Below are positions 12,401 to 27,400 of a stretch of DNA of 64,000 bases, piece by piece. Position 1 is the stretch's first letter. Each line of letters opens with the position of its first letter. The DNA is taken from NCBI GenBank assembly GCA_900708905.1, contig CAADRB010000004.1:1925685-1989684 (forward strand), written 5' to 3'. The position numbers and the translations under genes were made by a program. This DNA is from Hymenolepis diminuta. Taxonomy: Eukaryota; Platyhelminthes; Cestoda; Cyclophyllidea; Hymenolepididae. Below the pieces are notes generated by a model that saw only the letters and a list, made by a program, of their open reading frames with translations, ran no database searches and had not been told where the DNA came from.

Positions 12401-15400
12401 TGATTAAGTGCTATTTGAGAAAAAATGTTTTAAATTTGAGAGTCGAATTATCATTTTATTGAAATAAATCGGATGTATAAGTACTGGTTATAGTGAGAAG
12501 ATGCAAAAATTTTAATATCCTGAAGAATGAAATAATTGTGTAAGTTTTTTCCCAACTTATATGAATACTTTCTATATCAAAGTACTCAGTTCTATATAGA
12601 AATTGAAAATAAGGCAGTTGATCATATAGTTAATTAGTTCTGTTCCTGCCTGTTTCCTTTATACAAGTTATATTTATTGAAAGTGCATAAACTAACTGTG
12701 AATATCACAGAAATGAACCCATCCATGAACAGAGAGATCGAATCGTAAAAATTGAGTTTTGGAATATATGAATATTATACCCATTACGAGAATGTGCACA
12801 ACCCATTTCTTCCAGAATTCAAATAGAATAAGATTCTTGATGTCCATACCGGACTATGTGCTTCTATTCGACCCCCGTTTCATCCCAGACTAAATTATAT
12901 TTTTTCATTGTTCAACAAATAAAAATTGTAAATTATTTTGCTGTCCCATTGGTCATGTTTACTGCAATATGTGTATAGGTCTAACTCAATTTTAGCAAAA
13001 TTAAAGTTTCAAACTCCTTAAATAATAAAGAGGTCACTGTTGATATTTCTATTTCTTCTTTCTGAGAATGAATTCTTATTTTGTTGTTTGCAACATCTAC
13101 AAGGAATAAAAAGCTATATACAAGCTAGTTTTTATTTTATTTCACTTTTTTTACTATAACTGAATTTCTAACTATCTTGCAAACGTTTTTTGTTATAATA
13201 ATACATTTTCATTTTTGATAGGCATTTGATTGTGTCAAAAATATATTTATTCGAATATTTTTATTTCAGGCAAACTCGTCTTTATTTTAAGACACAGTGT
13301 ATGTTTTTGAATATATTTTTTTAATATTTCAGTGGTTGGCAAAGTTTCTGGCCTTATCAAGTTATTCTTTCCATAAAATATTTGGCGTTATTGAGTTTAT
13401 TTTAAAATGAGCCTAACTTAGGGTAGCAGAATTGGGGTTTTTAAAGGAGATCCCAAGATATCTTCCTTAGGATATGTGAATAAAGTCACCTTGCTCTGAT
13501 GGCAAATGGCCGGCTACTTTTGAGTTTGGTCGTTCAGCCGTTCTTGAAATATTCACAATTTTCTTGCTAAAATGCTTATTCGAAATCTTTCATGAAAGTC
13601 TCCAACGCGAATAAGTCATCATCATCATATTCTTTTCGCCACAGGTACATTTGTCAGATAGACCGCAATGATATGTATTAACAGGCAACATAAATCAAGC
13701 CATTACTGTCTTGAATTGTATTTCAAAAAGGAATTTATTGTTTGATTCATTATTACTTGGTGGATTCAAATCGGCTATTGCTGATCATTGATCTCCGATT
13801 TATACAACAAATTCCTTCTATAATTTGATATCTCCCTAGCCCACTTAGAAAACGTTTTCTAGCACTCAGCTTAGGTTGGGGTGTAGTGTCATGGAGTCTC
13901 CGTAATGACAATCTCGAATTCTACCACCGTCCCATTGGCTAGATGAAATCGACAAGGTTGGCTGTTCTGCTCTTTGTGCATCAGTGGGTAGTATCAAACC
14001 CGTGATACCAACTTTGCAAACGTGCACTTTGATCTCTGGGCTGCTGAAGCACTATTAATCAAAGATTTTTGAAAGTACATTCCATTTTATATGAATTGAA
14101 AGATACATATTTTTATACCTCTATTATGATGAGAAATAAATGAATGGAAAAACCTTTTCATACGTATTTGAGGAGGCAAAAGTGATCCAGATTCTTAGTA
14201 TAGCTTTCTTGTTCCTGGATTTGTTCCACTGGGTCTTGAACCACTGGTAAATCAAATCCCAAGAGTTTTCTAAACTTATCTTCGACAAGAGAGCCTCTTC
14301 CAAAGCCTCTCTAATGGGAAATCTCCATTCTGCTGGCTCTTTTCTGACAATGTTTCCAGTAAGATCAGTCATGCCGCACTCTAGATATATGTCGACGATC
14401 ATCCAATCAGTTAACTTTGAGTTTCCAGGTGACTAAGCTGACTGCTTCATCACTGAAACATTTAATTCATTCGACATTTGGCGAAGTATCCACTCTAATT
14501 TGGAACCGAGCGAAATAAATTTAATTAAATGTGCTGAATGAGAATTTCGTAAATGAATGGGCGGTCGCATGCAAAACGAGCTTATTCTCGTATGCTAACG
14601 AAATGAGACATGAATTTTCTAAAACACCCGGTGGGCAATAAAAGGAATTGGAAATCGATATTCGCATGCGGACACGCCAATTTAGCGCAACACGCACCAA
14701 TAAGTTAGCTGTATCATTCGCTATTTTATCATTTCAAGAGAGAACTTTGCTTTTAATTCTCTCCTAGGCCTCGTTTAATATTCCTTTAACTTTTTATTAC
14801 CATCTAATTAATAACTATGGGTTCATATGCCTAACTTTTGTTTTATTACTAGGTTTAAGTCGGATCATATCTAGTAATTCGAAAGGGCGATTAGAGAGGA
14901 GAAAATAACTTATTCTTCCTCTTTTCTCAAACTCAAATTCTTTTGTTTGAAGTTTAATTCCTATTCTCCTTCTTCTGAACCTAAATTGAAGGGTGGGAAT
15001 TTGAAACCGAGTTTCTTTACAATTTTCATTCATTCAACTATAAATGCTACTCTATTAGATACTTCTTTTGGCCTTTCATTTACCTCCTTTTTTCTCCATA
15101 TACGTATTTCTCTACAGCTTTCCTGCGGCAATTTTAACCTTTGGAGAATATAAACTATTTGCAATTGGATAAAATTTTATGTCGTGAACTCATTTGGATT
15201 ATCCTTTGCGCATAGTTCTTAAGTGTGAATGAGTAGTATATGATGTATTTTGTTTCATAAACATTTTCAGTCTTCTTTAAACTTTTTCACAAAGGTTTTG
15301 ATTATAAATGCCACGATCATTGAAGAAACGTCTTCTAATGCTGATTTTAGAGAGACGATTACCATCCTGGGACCTCCGATTGAGAAATTCGCATTTTATC

Positions 15401-18400
15401 ATCTCTGCCAATCAGTTTTAATTAGTAGTGTGTCCGTTTATATATAAAGATAGTACATATTATGCTATTTGACATAGCGGCTGCAGAGCTATAAGAATAT
15501 AATTTGAGGAAAGTGTAAAGAGATTTGCTTTTTATTTGATTTCGGGGTTTCCCTTCTTTATTAATAAATTCAGAACATTGTTATTTTTGTTTCAGTTTGG
15601 CATTGAATCTTATGTCAAGATTGAAGATAACATTTTGATTTGTCTTTTACAACCGGAAATTAAACTCTAAAAGCCTTATATGACCCGCCTCTACCGGGAA
15701 ACACTGATCCCATATTGGTGCAGAGGCATTGTTATTTTTTCTGTAAACATTCGCATACAATCAACAGCCTTGCATTTCACTCTTTTTTGCTCGAATTCCC
15801 TTGAGCTGGGGATTTATGCTTAGGGACGGGAATGGAAGTTATTGGCTGTCTTATTTATGACTTGATGTGAGCTTTCTTTCTAGTTCTCCTTCATAACTCA
15901 AAAGAAGCATGGTTGGTTTATCTTTTCTCTGGATATCTACCAGTGAGAATCGAAAACATCACATCTGACTTCGCGTATACGTATTGCAGGAGAGTTTTGT
16001 AGGACAGAACTCACTAAGTTACTGTCCCTCATTAACTTTACGAACCTCGCTACCTCAAGAAAAGATGAAGATAGTGAATACCTTTATTGGGCGATAACAC
16101 AGAACACACGTCAAATCGGTAGAAAACGAATAAGTTAAGTTCCAAATGGTGCTTCCGATGACGTTCGAAAATCGATAAACCAATTTACAGAATGCAGCGA
16201 ATGAGGTATAAGACTGCGTTAAATCGATAACCAACCTTGTAAAAGTTCTCCATTCACTACATATAGAAGCTAAATTTCGTATAAAAAAATAATTAAATTT
16301 GAAAATAACTTATTTCAACTTCCCTCTATTCCGTTTATTAACCTTCCAAAGATAGCTGGGAAAATATAGCCCACTAGGACATTTGAAATTGTATTTGTTT
16401 CTTGCAATTCATTTCAAACGTCGTCACTTTTTCCACACTTCCATGATTACTGACAAAAGCAAAATGTCCATTGTTTTGACTCTCCTCTTAAAAATAACTA
16501 TCTTGTCTTCACATTTTCCCTCATGTCTGTATTTTAATCTGGCGTTTTTTAAGCGTCATTTCAGAATATAAAATTAATTATAACTGGAAAGTTATTTCAC
16601 GAAGTGTGACTGTTTTGCAATATTTTCATAACGTTTTTATAAATTTAAAATAAATATAAATAGCCAGACGCATTTGGAATTTACCTAATTTAGTTGTCTA
16701 AATGTGGTCTGAATAGGTCCGTTATTTTTTCCCCCTTGGAAAAAAACAATTTACAATTTTTTATTATGAGAAGGCTCTAAAATATTGCCATAGGAGGTGA
16801 AAGGAGGAGAAATTTCGAGACGAAGTAGATAAATGAGAGCATTAAGTATCTTATTTATTCGAATGCTTAATACATTGGGTTGTCCACTTTTTCATAATAG
16901 TGGTAACCGAAATCCAAATGTCGTGACTGAAAATAAGTTTTCCGAGTGAGCTCCGGTTCATGATATTCTGAACTTTAGTGTCGATTATGCCATCTCAATT
17001 CATGTGTTATTACTGTCACGCATAGGTAGATGAGACAAGCAAAGATGCTTTTTAATATTGGAAACTGTTTTTACTAGAAGAAATAAAAATTATTTTTCCT
17101 TGCTCCCAAATTTCTATAAATGAAAATGTAATTTCCTTCTTAATTCCACTACTGATAAAAGGCACTTTGTAATTATGCCTATTTGTTTAAGCTGATACTG
17201 ATTAGTACAGGCGTGTATACCATAAACGTGCCTTGTGTTCTGCTGTGGGTTATTGGCTTCTGTGTTAAGTTGCTGTATTACCGAGTTTTCTAGACTGGTT
17301 GCTCTATGTGATTACTATTGAGACTTTTAGTTTGTTACGTTTTAACAGTTTATTTTACATTTTAAGTGATTTAAATCCTCATATTTTCGAATAAAAATGC
17401 TTAGAATGTTTACCGATTTTGTATCCACGACGAACTACAATGGTTAGCGCTAATGTAATTACCTTGTCGAATGCTGTTCTATCTTTGACACATCCTTATT
17501 ACAAACACACAATATATTGGCTTACTATCTGTGACAGACGTTTCCTCGTGGCTTTCTAACATAAATACAATATATCAAAGTAATAGCGAGAGAATTTAAC
17601 TGAGATCGTATGCATCTAAAGATCTTTGACCGTACATTTGCACTGAGGAAAGATAGTACCATTATCGACATATGCGGTCTATTTTATATCAGAAGTCGAA
17701 CTGGTTTCCACTGAAATTCCGAATGTCACATACTCTCCCTTTCTAATCCCTAGACCATGAAAGCTCAATTTATTTTTCCCTATCTAACTGTTAAACAGTA
17801 TCAATGGATTGATAAAATAAATGAATATATATATAAAGGAAATTTTTAATTGTAAAGGGAGACGTGGAAATGTAATTTGGGACTGGAATTATAATCAAAT
17901 AGAGGCAAACTTCCGCATATGTTGGGACGGCTTTCGTTGAACGTATTTGCAAATAGTAAAACAAACTCATTCTTTACTCTAGTATACCTTGTTACCTGAA
18001 GTATTAATTCTCTCAGTCGAACAAGTTGCAGTGCTTTTTATACTGTTCCTCTGTGAGCTATCAAGAATAATAATGTCACTGACTGTTCTTCCTGCTCTCA
18101 AGACATGCTTTTTTCATTTTTTTTCCCGTTGACCTCGTATTCTGTGTGTGTACGGTTAGATTAATGTGCGGTTTGATTAATATTCTTAACCAAAAGATAT
18201 GTTGGTCACCTTCCAGCTTCGACTCATGGGAGCGTGAAGAAAATGAAAATCGGAAGAGATTTTACCTTAGTTGGATTTCTCTTTGTTGCTCTCTGCCTCT
18301 CACATTTGAGACTGAAATAAGATGTCAATTTAAATGTCAGTGAGTAGAACGGCCAACCAAACTGGTTAAGTCTGGCTAATATAGAGAGTGGCAGAATTTG

Positions 18401-21400
18401 AGTCTCTCACCAAAGAGGCTCCTTGATTCCACCCTCTACACGAGATGAGCGTTGAAAAACGCTTTTCTAAATGGGCTTTGTAATTATTACTATTAGTAAT
18501 AGATTAAGGAATTCATCGGGCACTAAAGGATGTGTTTTTATTGAATTTTGGTGTCGTTTCTGATCCATTAAACTGACGGTAATTTCCCGAATGAACATCG
18601 CCACTTCACTCTTATAACGGATTAGGACTCAATACATACAATCTGTCTCATAATATCTGTTTTAAACAAGCTTCTGAAACACATGTTCTTGTACCCACCA
18701 ATGGACGTATTCAGATTCTCTTTCTTGGTCTTAATTTAGGTACTTGAATGCCGGTAGTTAGGCCCTCCCTGAGATGGGACTTTATCTGTCCCAAGTTTTA
18801 TCAGACAAGGACTTTAAACCTCCTAGTTGGTAATAACAAACTGAAATTGTATTTTCATTTGCTTTTAAAGGTTTCTTAACATTCTTATCGAATATTCATT
18901 TTTACTGGTGGTACCGTAACTATAACTATTATTTTTGCTGTTCGAAAGGGGGTGTGGAATTAGAAGCCTTGGCAAATCAACATCGGTTTTCAAGAAGGAA
19001 GAAGGTCTACATTAATATATATTTTCGTAAACACGAATGCCACAAATAATTTCTGGGGACCCTCTTTTTTGAGGGTCCTACTTTAAATAATTTCTTTGTT
19101 AATGACATTTAATTAGTGTGCTTGGTCATCTCAAATATTCTGTGATAGATGCTTTTTTTACCGATGTATATATAATTTAATTGTAAATTGACAACCAATT
19201 AGTTTTGTACTTCAAAACACACCGCCCCATACTAAGGTTTCTGTGTATCTGTTTTTCTCTCTTACTCAATAGTTATTTAAACTTTTTACAGTTTTTCTTT
19301 TCATTTAAATTTCTATCCAGTTAAATTTTAATTTAATTTGTCATGTGTCCTACATTTCTTTATACGTAATTCATAGTATTTAATCTATTTAGTCTACTTA
19401 TTTTTCTTAATTAACCAGCCCCCACATTTTAATCTGTTCAGTTGTGCCTTTTTACTTAATTCGTTAATTTTATTACTGCCTTTGGGTTGTTTTCTGGTCT
19501 AATAATAGCAATGTTGTAAACAACTTCATGAGTACTGTATATTTATCACAAATTAATGGCAATTTGAAAGTTTCATTAATTTGACTCCGTGTAGAGAATT
19601 CAGACCTTAATTATGCAAATTAATGAATTTAGATCACCTTTTAAATTAGTCCTTGATTGACTAATTTTGCCATCTATTGATTATCTGGGTCGTTCTTTTG
19701 AGTGATATAACAGACAGCGAATTTCTCAAAGTAACTACTTGACTGACGTGATAATGTAACTGTACTTGTTATAACTCGGCCTCCTCTCTATTTGGTTTTG
19801 TTACGAAAATAGTAGAAAGCACTTAGATAGTAGGTAACGAAGGTTTCTTTATTTTACATAAATTATATGTTTCAACGGAAGATCTGATGTCTCATTTTCT
19901 ATCTAAAGCTATTTCATTCCTCACTATCACTAGACGGAAAGTAAGTATGATTTTTTATTGTTTGTGTCTATTGGATTCCTTAAATTCATCTATTAATTTT
20001 TTTAAACACGGTCCAGCAATATTTCTGAGGTCTATGTTACAAGTCGGGTGGAGGTTTTCATTCACTGGTTAGGAAATCAGTGGTGAAAATCGAATTTCTC
20101 AACTCGAGGAAATTCAGATACTCATCCCTACGTAAGGTACTTATTAAAAAAACGGGTCCCTGCAATAAGCTTAGATCACAGTAACACAAAAAATGTACAA
20201 CTTTTAATTGTGGAAAGCAATCGAAATCCGTTAACAGAAAGTCCAACAAATATCGAATGGGAGAGGATCGAAAGTATTGAGAGTATTGTCAAGGTATCAA
20301 GGGATCTTACACCGTTTGAGTTTTTGAGATTCGGGTTGTACAGTTTTTACCAAATGGGTAACTCATGCTCCAAAATTCAAATGCCATGATTGCAGCAAAT
20401 GCCTGTCCACAATGTCCAGTTCTTATTGACAGGTTGATGAATTATAACTGCCAGTCTTGCCACTTCGATTTATTCTTTTTTTCCTATGGTTGAGGATGCA
20501 AAATAATCCTACTTGGTATTCACCAACTTACAATCTTAATATAGCAAAGATGAGATAGTTAAAATATTTAATTCTCTCGGAATTATATGAAAATATTTAA
20601 TCACCTTTAATCAATGTAGACTTTTTTGGGACTCTCTGAGTACAATTAATATAGTTCCCTTTTTTCCTATGAAACCAAAACAATCTCCATATCAGTTTGT
20701 GATTTTCATTTCTATAGCTCTCATCTCATCTGTTTCATTCACAAAAGCCACTTTCACTTATTTAATTTTGACTTATTTTCCCAATCTTTCCATTTTTAAT
20801 TGTTCTTCCACTCTCTCTCATTTTTCTCAATATCTCTGATTCTAACCCAAACCTTGAACTTCTGGTCTGCTAAAAGCGGTTGTTTTCTTCCAGCCCTTAG
20901 AAAGCTCCTTCGTCTTATTTTTCGTAGAATAACAGAGCAGCGTCCCATTACATGATTGATTTAGTAAAATATGCTCTACTCAGGTAGTACTTTCCATTTT
21001 GTCGATTAGCATTATTATTCTTCTGATTACTTTTTTCTCTATACCTATGTCAGATTTCTTTTTAATAATTTGTAGGTTGATAGATTCGTGTCCTTAATGT
21101 TAGTAATTGATGTACTTCTCCCTACTCCCTCTCTTACTCCTTTCCCTCCACCCATTTTTATGTCAAAGGTAAAAGACAACAGCTACTCTTGTATAGAGTT
21201 TATTTAATCAAACTAATTAATCTCGAAAAAAAACAACAGAGACAATTATAATGGAAGCTATGTTTTGCTTCCTTAGATATTCACGATTCTATGTATTTAT
21301 GTTTCTCTTTTGCTTTTTAGTTGTTAAGACCCATTCTTTTCGATTCTAGAAGTATTTATTTTCGTGACTAAACTAGTACTTTATAGATTAATCGAAATTA

Positions 21401-24400
21401 GTCAGACTTAGACAGGAAAAATGAATGCCGCGTTACACGATTAGAGCTTTCTGCTGCTTCTAGGATGTCCATAGTAGTAAACAACTGTGAATCCAAAGAG
21501 ATGTCTAAAACCCATCATTCACCCACGTTAGGCTCCTAGTTAGAAGACTTAAGGGTTACTAATTGCATCTATTCAATTAAGGTACAAAATGGCTGTGTTC
21601 GAGGGACCCGTTCCACAGTTTTCACAGAAAAATGAACAATGGAAAGTCTCTAGGACATGGCCTGCATCCTAAGTGTGAGATAGAATACAAAATTCTTATC
21701 GAATCAAGGGACCACTGCAAATATGATGAGCAACACTTCATCTGCTGTAATCGTATGAGTTAGGATTCATAAATACCATAACTTTTTAGTAACTAAGCTG
21801 TAATTCACGCCTTGTTTATTTATCCTGTATATGTGTCAAAATCGGCTGTTATTGCTGCGTTTATTATGATTACTCATAGTAGAGGAGAAAATTGTCAATC
21901 TTTAATCGTGGGTTCGCAACTAAAGACCGGAAATAGTAATCAGTCCAATAAGAGGTAAGCGTGAGTGGATGAATTTGAAGTTGAGAACAAAGCTAAAGTG
22001 TCCAAAAGAGTCACTTCTTTTGCATTTTGGATCACTTATATAGGGTGTGCGCTTTTCTTGAGCCCGTCATTGTATAAAAGGCAGGAGGCTATTAAGGGAA
22101 CTTAGCTTATACTCTTAAAGCCTGAAAGGGCTCAGAGAAAGGAGAACAAGTTGCCCTTTGTTCAAAGTTCATTTTGTATTTATAACCGGAAAAAGTGAGT
22201 GTACTTTACGACAGCGAAAATGTTTTGTGACATATGCATGATATCTCAGGATAAGTAGGGTGAATGTACTTTCTGGAGGTCACAAAACGATTTTGATTGG
22301 GCTGTAAACTCGTGTTTATACATCTCTTTTGAGGACCGATTAAAGGAAAAAGTGATCCATTAGAAAGGTATCAACTGAATCCGTTAACAATAAATTAATG
22401 ATAGGTTCACGTTTATTTTCTAACCTTTTTCTAGCCGTGTCGCATAGTTTATTTCTGGTAGGTAGGTCATTTTTGACAACCTTGTTTCGTCAGGGATTTT
22501 GCAAAAATCTTCTGTCGGTACAAGGGTGAGAATAGAAGCAATTCTTAAATTTTGTCCTCTGCTACCCTTGTTTGCACCCTTATTTAAAGTACTTGTAGTA
22601 ATTTTCTTGTGTTAAATGTAATACACTCAATATTATAATAAAATGAAAGGAAGGATTAAATTAAAAGGCATATTATAACTTTAACCATTATTTTTACCTT
22701 TACTAAACTTTATAGAAAATCATTTCAAGCGGGAATGAGTGCCTATATATTTGAAACCCCATTAACTAAATGAACTCCATTTACATTATCGTCATGGCGA
22801 ACCAAAGAATAAAATTTGTGATCATTGGGGAGTATTTGAATAAAAGGAACAGTAAAATACGCCATTCCAGAGTAAAATGAGGGATGAGAGAAGAAAACAA
22901 AGTTTAAAAGTGTTTTACTTCATTTGAATTCCTTTATTTGTTTTCCTTTATTTTAATTGGTATTAGTTCACTATTATAAGCCACAGTGTTCTAATTCCTA
23001 TCCTCGTGATCCAGCTTTTCGGTTTCTGAGTGACAGTCCACAGCTCCAATATTCAGAAATGGTTAAAAGGTTGATCATGCCTTTTCGAAGTCTTCACTTC
23101 ATCTGAGCTAAAGAAATTGTTGATACTCGCTTAAGTGTTTTAGCTTTGTTTAACTCACTAAAGAGCTCTTTTATTCCTTTATTTTTTGTGAGCTCTGCCC
23201 CCTTAAAATCATTTTTTCTCTTACTATTCTGCTGATAAGGCCAGTGAAATGTTTTGACTGACCATCTGAATTAATCAAATGGTCGAAAAACCTGAACCAT
23301 CGTGTTCCTAACTTCTCTCAGAATGCATATGGACGAATCCCTACATTTGTAATTTTGGAAAGCAGAATATGAAGGATTAAGTTAAAAAGCGTTCATCCCG
23401 AATCCAAAAATCAGATGAAGTAGAAATACTAGACACCCTCACTTCGTTCTCTGTTCCCCCCACCTAATATCTTATTGGATTGGATCACTGCTCTCCAAGT
23501 TCAAATGCTTTCCTAAGATAAAATAGTCAAGTTATCATTGCAGTGAGTAATAATAATAGTTTCATTGTTGTCGTCGGTAGCATAGTGTTTAACTTATTTT
23601 ATGATTTGGATTCTTATATAAATCTGCCCATAAACTGCCCGGAATGACATTATTAACCTAGTTAGTTGAGTTCCCATGATGGTTATCGATGATCTTTCCA
23701 TCGATTTGAGCATGTACTCCTGTAATGACTCATCACCATCTATTCATTCGAAGAACTAGGTTCCAAACCTCAATATGCGAAAAAATTGACATTTTCTTAA
23801 ACATTTAAACATGTGGAGATCTTTATTTGTTATTTATTACCCATACCAATGTAAAAATATTTCCAATTTTAATTGTGGGAAGAAATTGAAAGAAGGTCCA
23901 ATAAATGGTCACGGAGGGGATCCAATAGACGCTAGGCAACGTCAAGATATCAAAAGTCTTACTTCATTTGATTTTGGATTTGGGTGGTACAATATTTGCT
24001 AAATGGATAGCTCATATTCCAGCATTCAAATTTCATGATTTGTCCTTTATATTACAGCATATGTTTGTCCATGATGTTTCGTGCTTATTGACCGTTCTTT
24101 TAATCAAGAAGCGTCCTCTTGCTATCTCTGCTTGTTCTTTGTTCTCCCCAATTTTGAGAAGGCAAAATAACTTCACATAGTATTTAGCAGCCTCCCATTT
24201 TACCAAAACAGAGATCAATTTAAAATTTTAAGTTAGAAGAGCTTTGTAAGCTGTGTCCACTCCAGATGAATCAAATCTGTAAAACTTTAATTACAGCACT
24301 ACAAGAGGTAAAATTTATAAAATATATTTAATCTTACAAACAGCTGTGCAAAACTTATGTAGTAATCTATTTATTCACTAAGGTTACTTCTCCACTTAGT

Positions 24401-27400
24401 CTAGTTTCATATCCTCCCAGATATATCTCTCCCTTTAACTCAATTTCTCTTTTCTCAAGCTGCTTTTTCATTTTTCCCCTCATCTGATTCCCGCTTAGTG
24501 AGCTTCTCTACCTGTTGCGAAATGAAATTCGTGGAAGCTTGACTGGAGCACTTCTGGGTGAATCTCATACAAGTTAATTCACTCTGTCTAAGAATCAAAA
24601 CTTCCTATTTGGGCTCAGTCTGGAAGAATACAGCATCTTATCGTGTACATGCTTTCCATAAAAGTTTAAAATATGTGGTAGATCTGGTTAATATTATTTA
24701 ATTTATCTTCTGACGTAGGCAAATTCGTGATTATATTACCTCCCATACTTCAAAATTATGAGAAATATCAAGTGATGGTATCTTAAAATTAAAGTGTATA
24801 CGCCTCACTTCATGGACTTAATACATATTTCATTTTCTGTTTTCATTTTTTCTACAGTCAAGAAGAGGCACAGAAGATAGATGAAGAACTTTTCACCGAA
24901 TATGCGTTCTCTGTTGATCAACTTATGGAATTGGCCGGTTTCAGTTGTGCTGTCGCTATTCAAAATGTGAGTTCAGTTTCGCTGCTTAATTCTGTTTCAG
25001 CGATCTTTAAAATTTGTCCCACTTTATAAGATGTTGTTTCGATGGAATCAAGGCAATAATCTGCATGCTTTAATAGTTTCAATGCATCAATTTTCCATTC
25101 TCATGTTTTTGGAGACCATAAGATAAGTATCCTTTGAAATTGTACGTCCATAAAGATTTTATCCGTTCTGACAAAGCCTTTTTTCCAATTCCTTAAAAGT
25201 CAGTGCATTTATATCTATTTTCGACATTTATACATTAATATCAGCTTCTCACTACTTATTTTTAAATAAGCGACAGTTATGAGGTTCTTTGACGATTCAC
25301 CATCTAATCGGCTCATATCTTCAATGGGGTCAGAAAGTTATTTTATGATTTCCTTTTTGGATAAATTATGCTCACATATCCTGTTTAAAAAGGGCCTTGC
25401 GAAAGATATATTAGTTGTGTTATTGCTATCAGCATGGGCTTTAAGAGCTAAAACTTTTCTCAACTTACTAAACTAGCAGAAGTTGCCAGTGAGAAAACAG
25501 GAATAAATTGTACGCTTTCTGACGGAACAATCTGTCCATATGAATATCGTGAATATTTCCTCGTACATTAGTTAACCGAGCTTGCAATTATTAATAAAAC
25601 AACTGCGGTATAGTTAAGAATTTTTTCGCTTCATTATACGCTGTTGTATTGTTTTTGAGATTTGTTGGAGAAGGACAAAAACTGAATAGTTGCCAACGCA
25701 GGGCAGAAGAGAATCGGTAGAATTGTTACTATTCCCTTGCCTCATAAGATATTAAACTAAAACGGTGTGATGTTTAGCATGAAGTTGGATAACTGGAACA
25801 AGTCGATACTCAATTTAAGGTAAAAAGAATGAGTCGTAGGTGACGCCAAATATGCGGTAGGTAGAAAAGGGGAAAATCAATAAAATAGATAAACATCAGG
25901 TTCACTAGAAGTATCGAATTCTCATTGGCCTCTCATTGTCCTAGAAAGTTCCCACTCTGTTTTGTTATATACGCATATACTAGCACCGTTTCGTGGCTGT
26001 TTGTTTATTCGATCTCTCCATTCAATTCTAAACAAATGCAATTGATTTAAACATATTCTTTATTCAACTATATTCAACTTTATGAGCGCATAGAAGAATT
26101 TACTTTTAAAATAAAATTTAACCTTTAGCGATTTTTAACGTAAGTAATACTTCTCTTTCCTCCAAAGCCTACAATTTCAATCAACTCATCATCAACTTTT
26201 TCTGATCCGTAGTTTCTAAACACACAAAGGGGTCTATGTGTGAGTAGAAAGAGTCATTAATAGAACAAATAGAATCTATCTCATAGCCTGATATACATAA
26301 TCTGAATTATTATTCATACTTAAGATACGCAAAAGTCTTTTACAAATAATAGTCATGGGCACTCGAAATAGCAAAATAGTTTGGCAAATGATGAAACGGT
26401 GGTCGAAAAGAAGTATGTCTGGAATCTTAATTAATTTGAACTCTAAACATTGAGTTGTCCTTGTAATGGCTGTAATCTGCTTAATACCCAAAGTTTCGGA
26501 ACTTCTCTTATCGCGATTTGCTCCTTGAGTTTCAGAAATAGTTCATGTCCCTGATATTGTGCCCTTCTCAATACATTACCGAATTTATATGGTTATCCTT
26601 TCCCACTATTAACTGGAATGTCTACAGTAGATATAGGAATACCGAAATCCCTCCTTACATAGCCGCTAAATTTCTAGCCTCCGTTGTATACCCAAATGAA
26701 AAGGACGGGTGGGTAAATGAGTGTTTTATTGGGACAATAAAGGAAGAGCCTGTCTTTTAGACGTCTGTTTGTTATATACAGCCAGCTCAATAAGCGAGGG
26801 GGACAGAGGCGCATTCGGGATACAGACAATGCCTCCGTCCTGACCTACATGTTGATCACTACGGGGGTTGAAGGAACACAAATGAGTTGCTCTTTTCGGC
26901 TGCAGACTTTGACTATAATCAAAAACTGATATTAAAAGCAGCAAATTTTTAATAGTTATTGCAATCATCATACACTATATATGATCAGTCCAGTTTCCAT
27001 ATTTATACTTTAGACTCCATAAATTCATTACTTTCTCCTACCAATAATAGAAGCATGGATGAATGTCTCCCGAATGTGTTACTCAATCATGCATTTAAGT
27101 AGTCAATACGCTTTTCTTTTTTTTCTCTGATCCTATCATTATTCCTGTAATAATCTTGATAATTCTTTCTATAAGTGTAATTTCTGAGCACATTTCAAGC
27201 AGTTGCTTTGAAGATGATTTCCTTTAGCTTTGTTGGAGTAATTTATTGCTTCCCCTCCGTAGCATGATGCATTTTATGTTTGCGTCATGATTATCGTTTT
27301 AAATCTATTTCGATAAGTCTCTAATTTGGGAGTTTTTTAATATTCGCCATCTTGGAGTGGTCTTTTGGTTTTCCCGATGACAATTTTCGGTAAGAACAAA

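Larger units (their letters stand above)
7154..20175. other. NAXE intron 1, left part: no gene recognised
   Basis: This is about 13 kb of AT-rich DNA with no exon I can support. Blocks of less AT-rich sequence at 10400-10740 and 13850-14400 carry open frames on the minus strand (10396-10737 and 14124-14402) that resemble no family I know. They may be decayed insertions. A perfect 8-bp stem-loop lies at 19057-19078. Confidence 0.5.

Noticed and set aside
26545..26971. Open frames on both strands in NAXE intron 2
   Set aside because: There is no family resemblance and no splice signals, and both strands are open at once.
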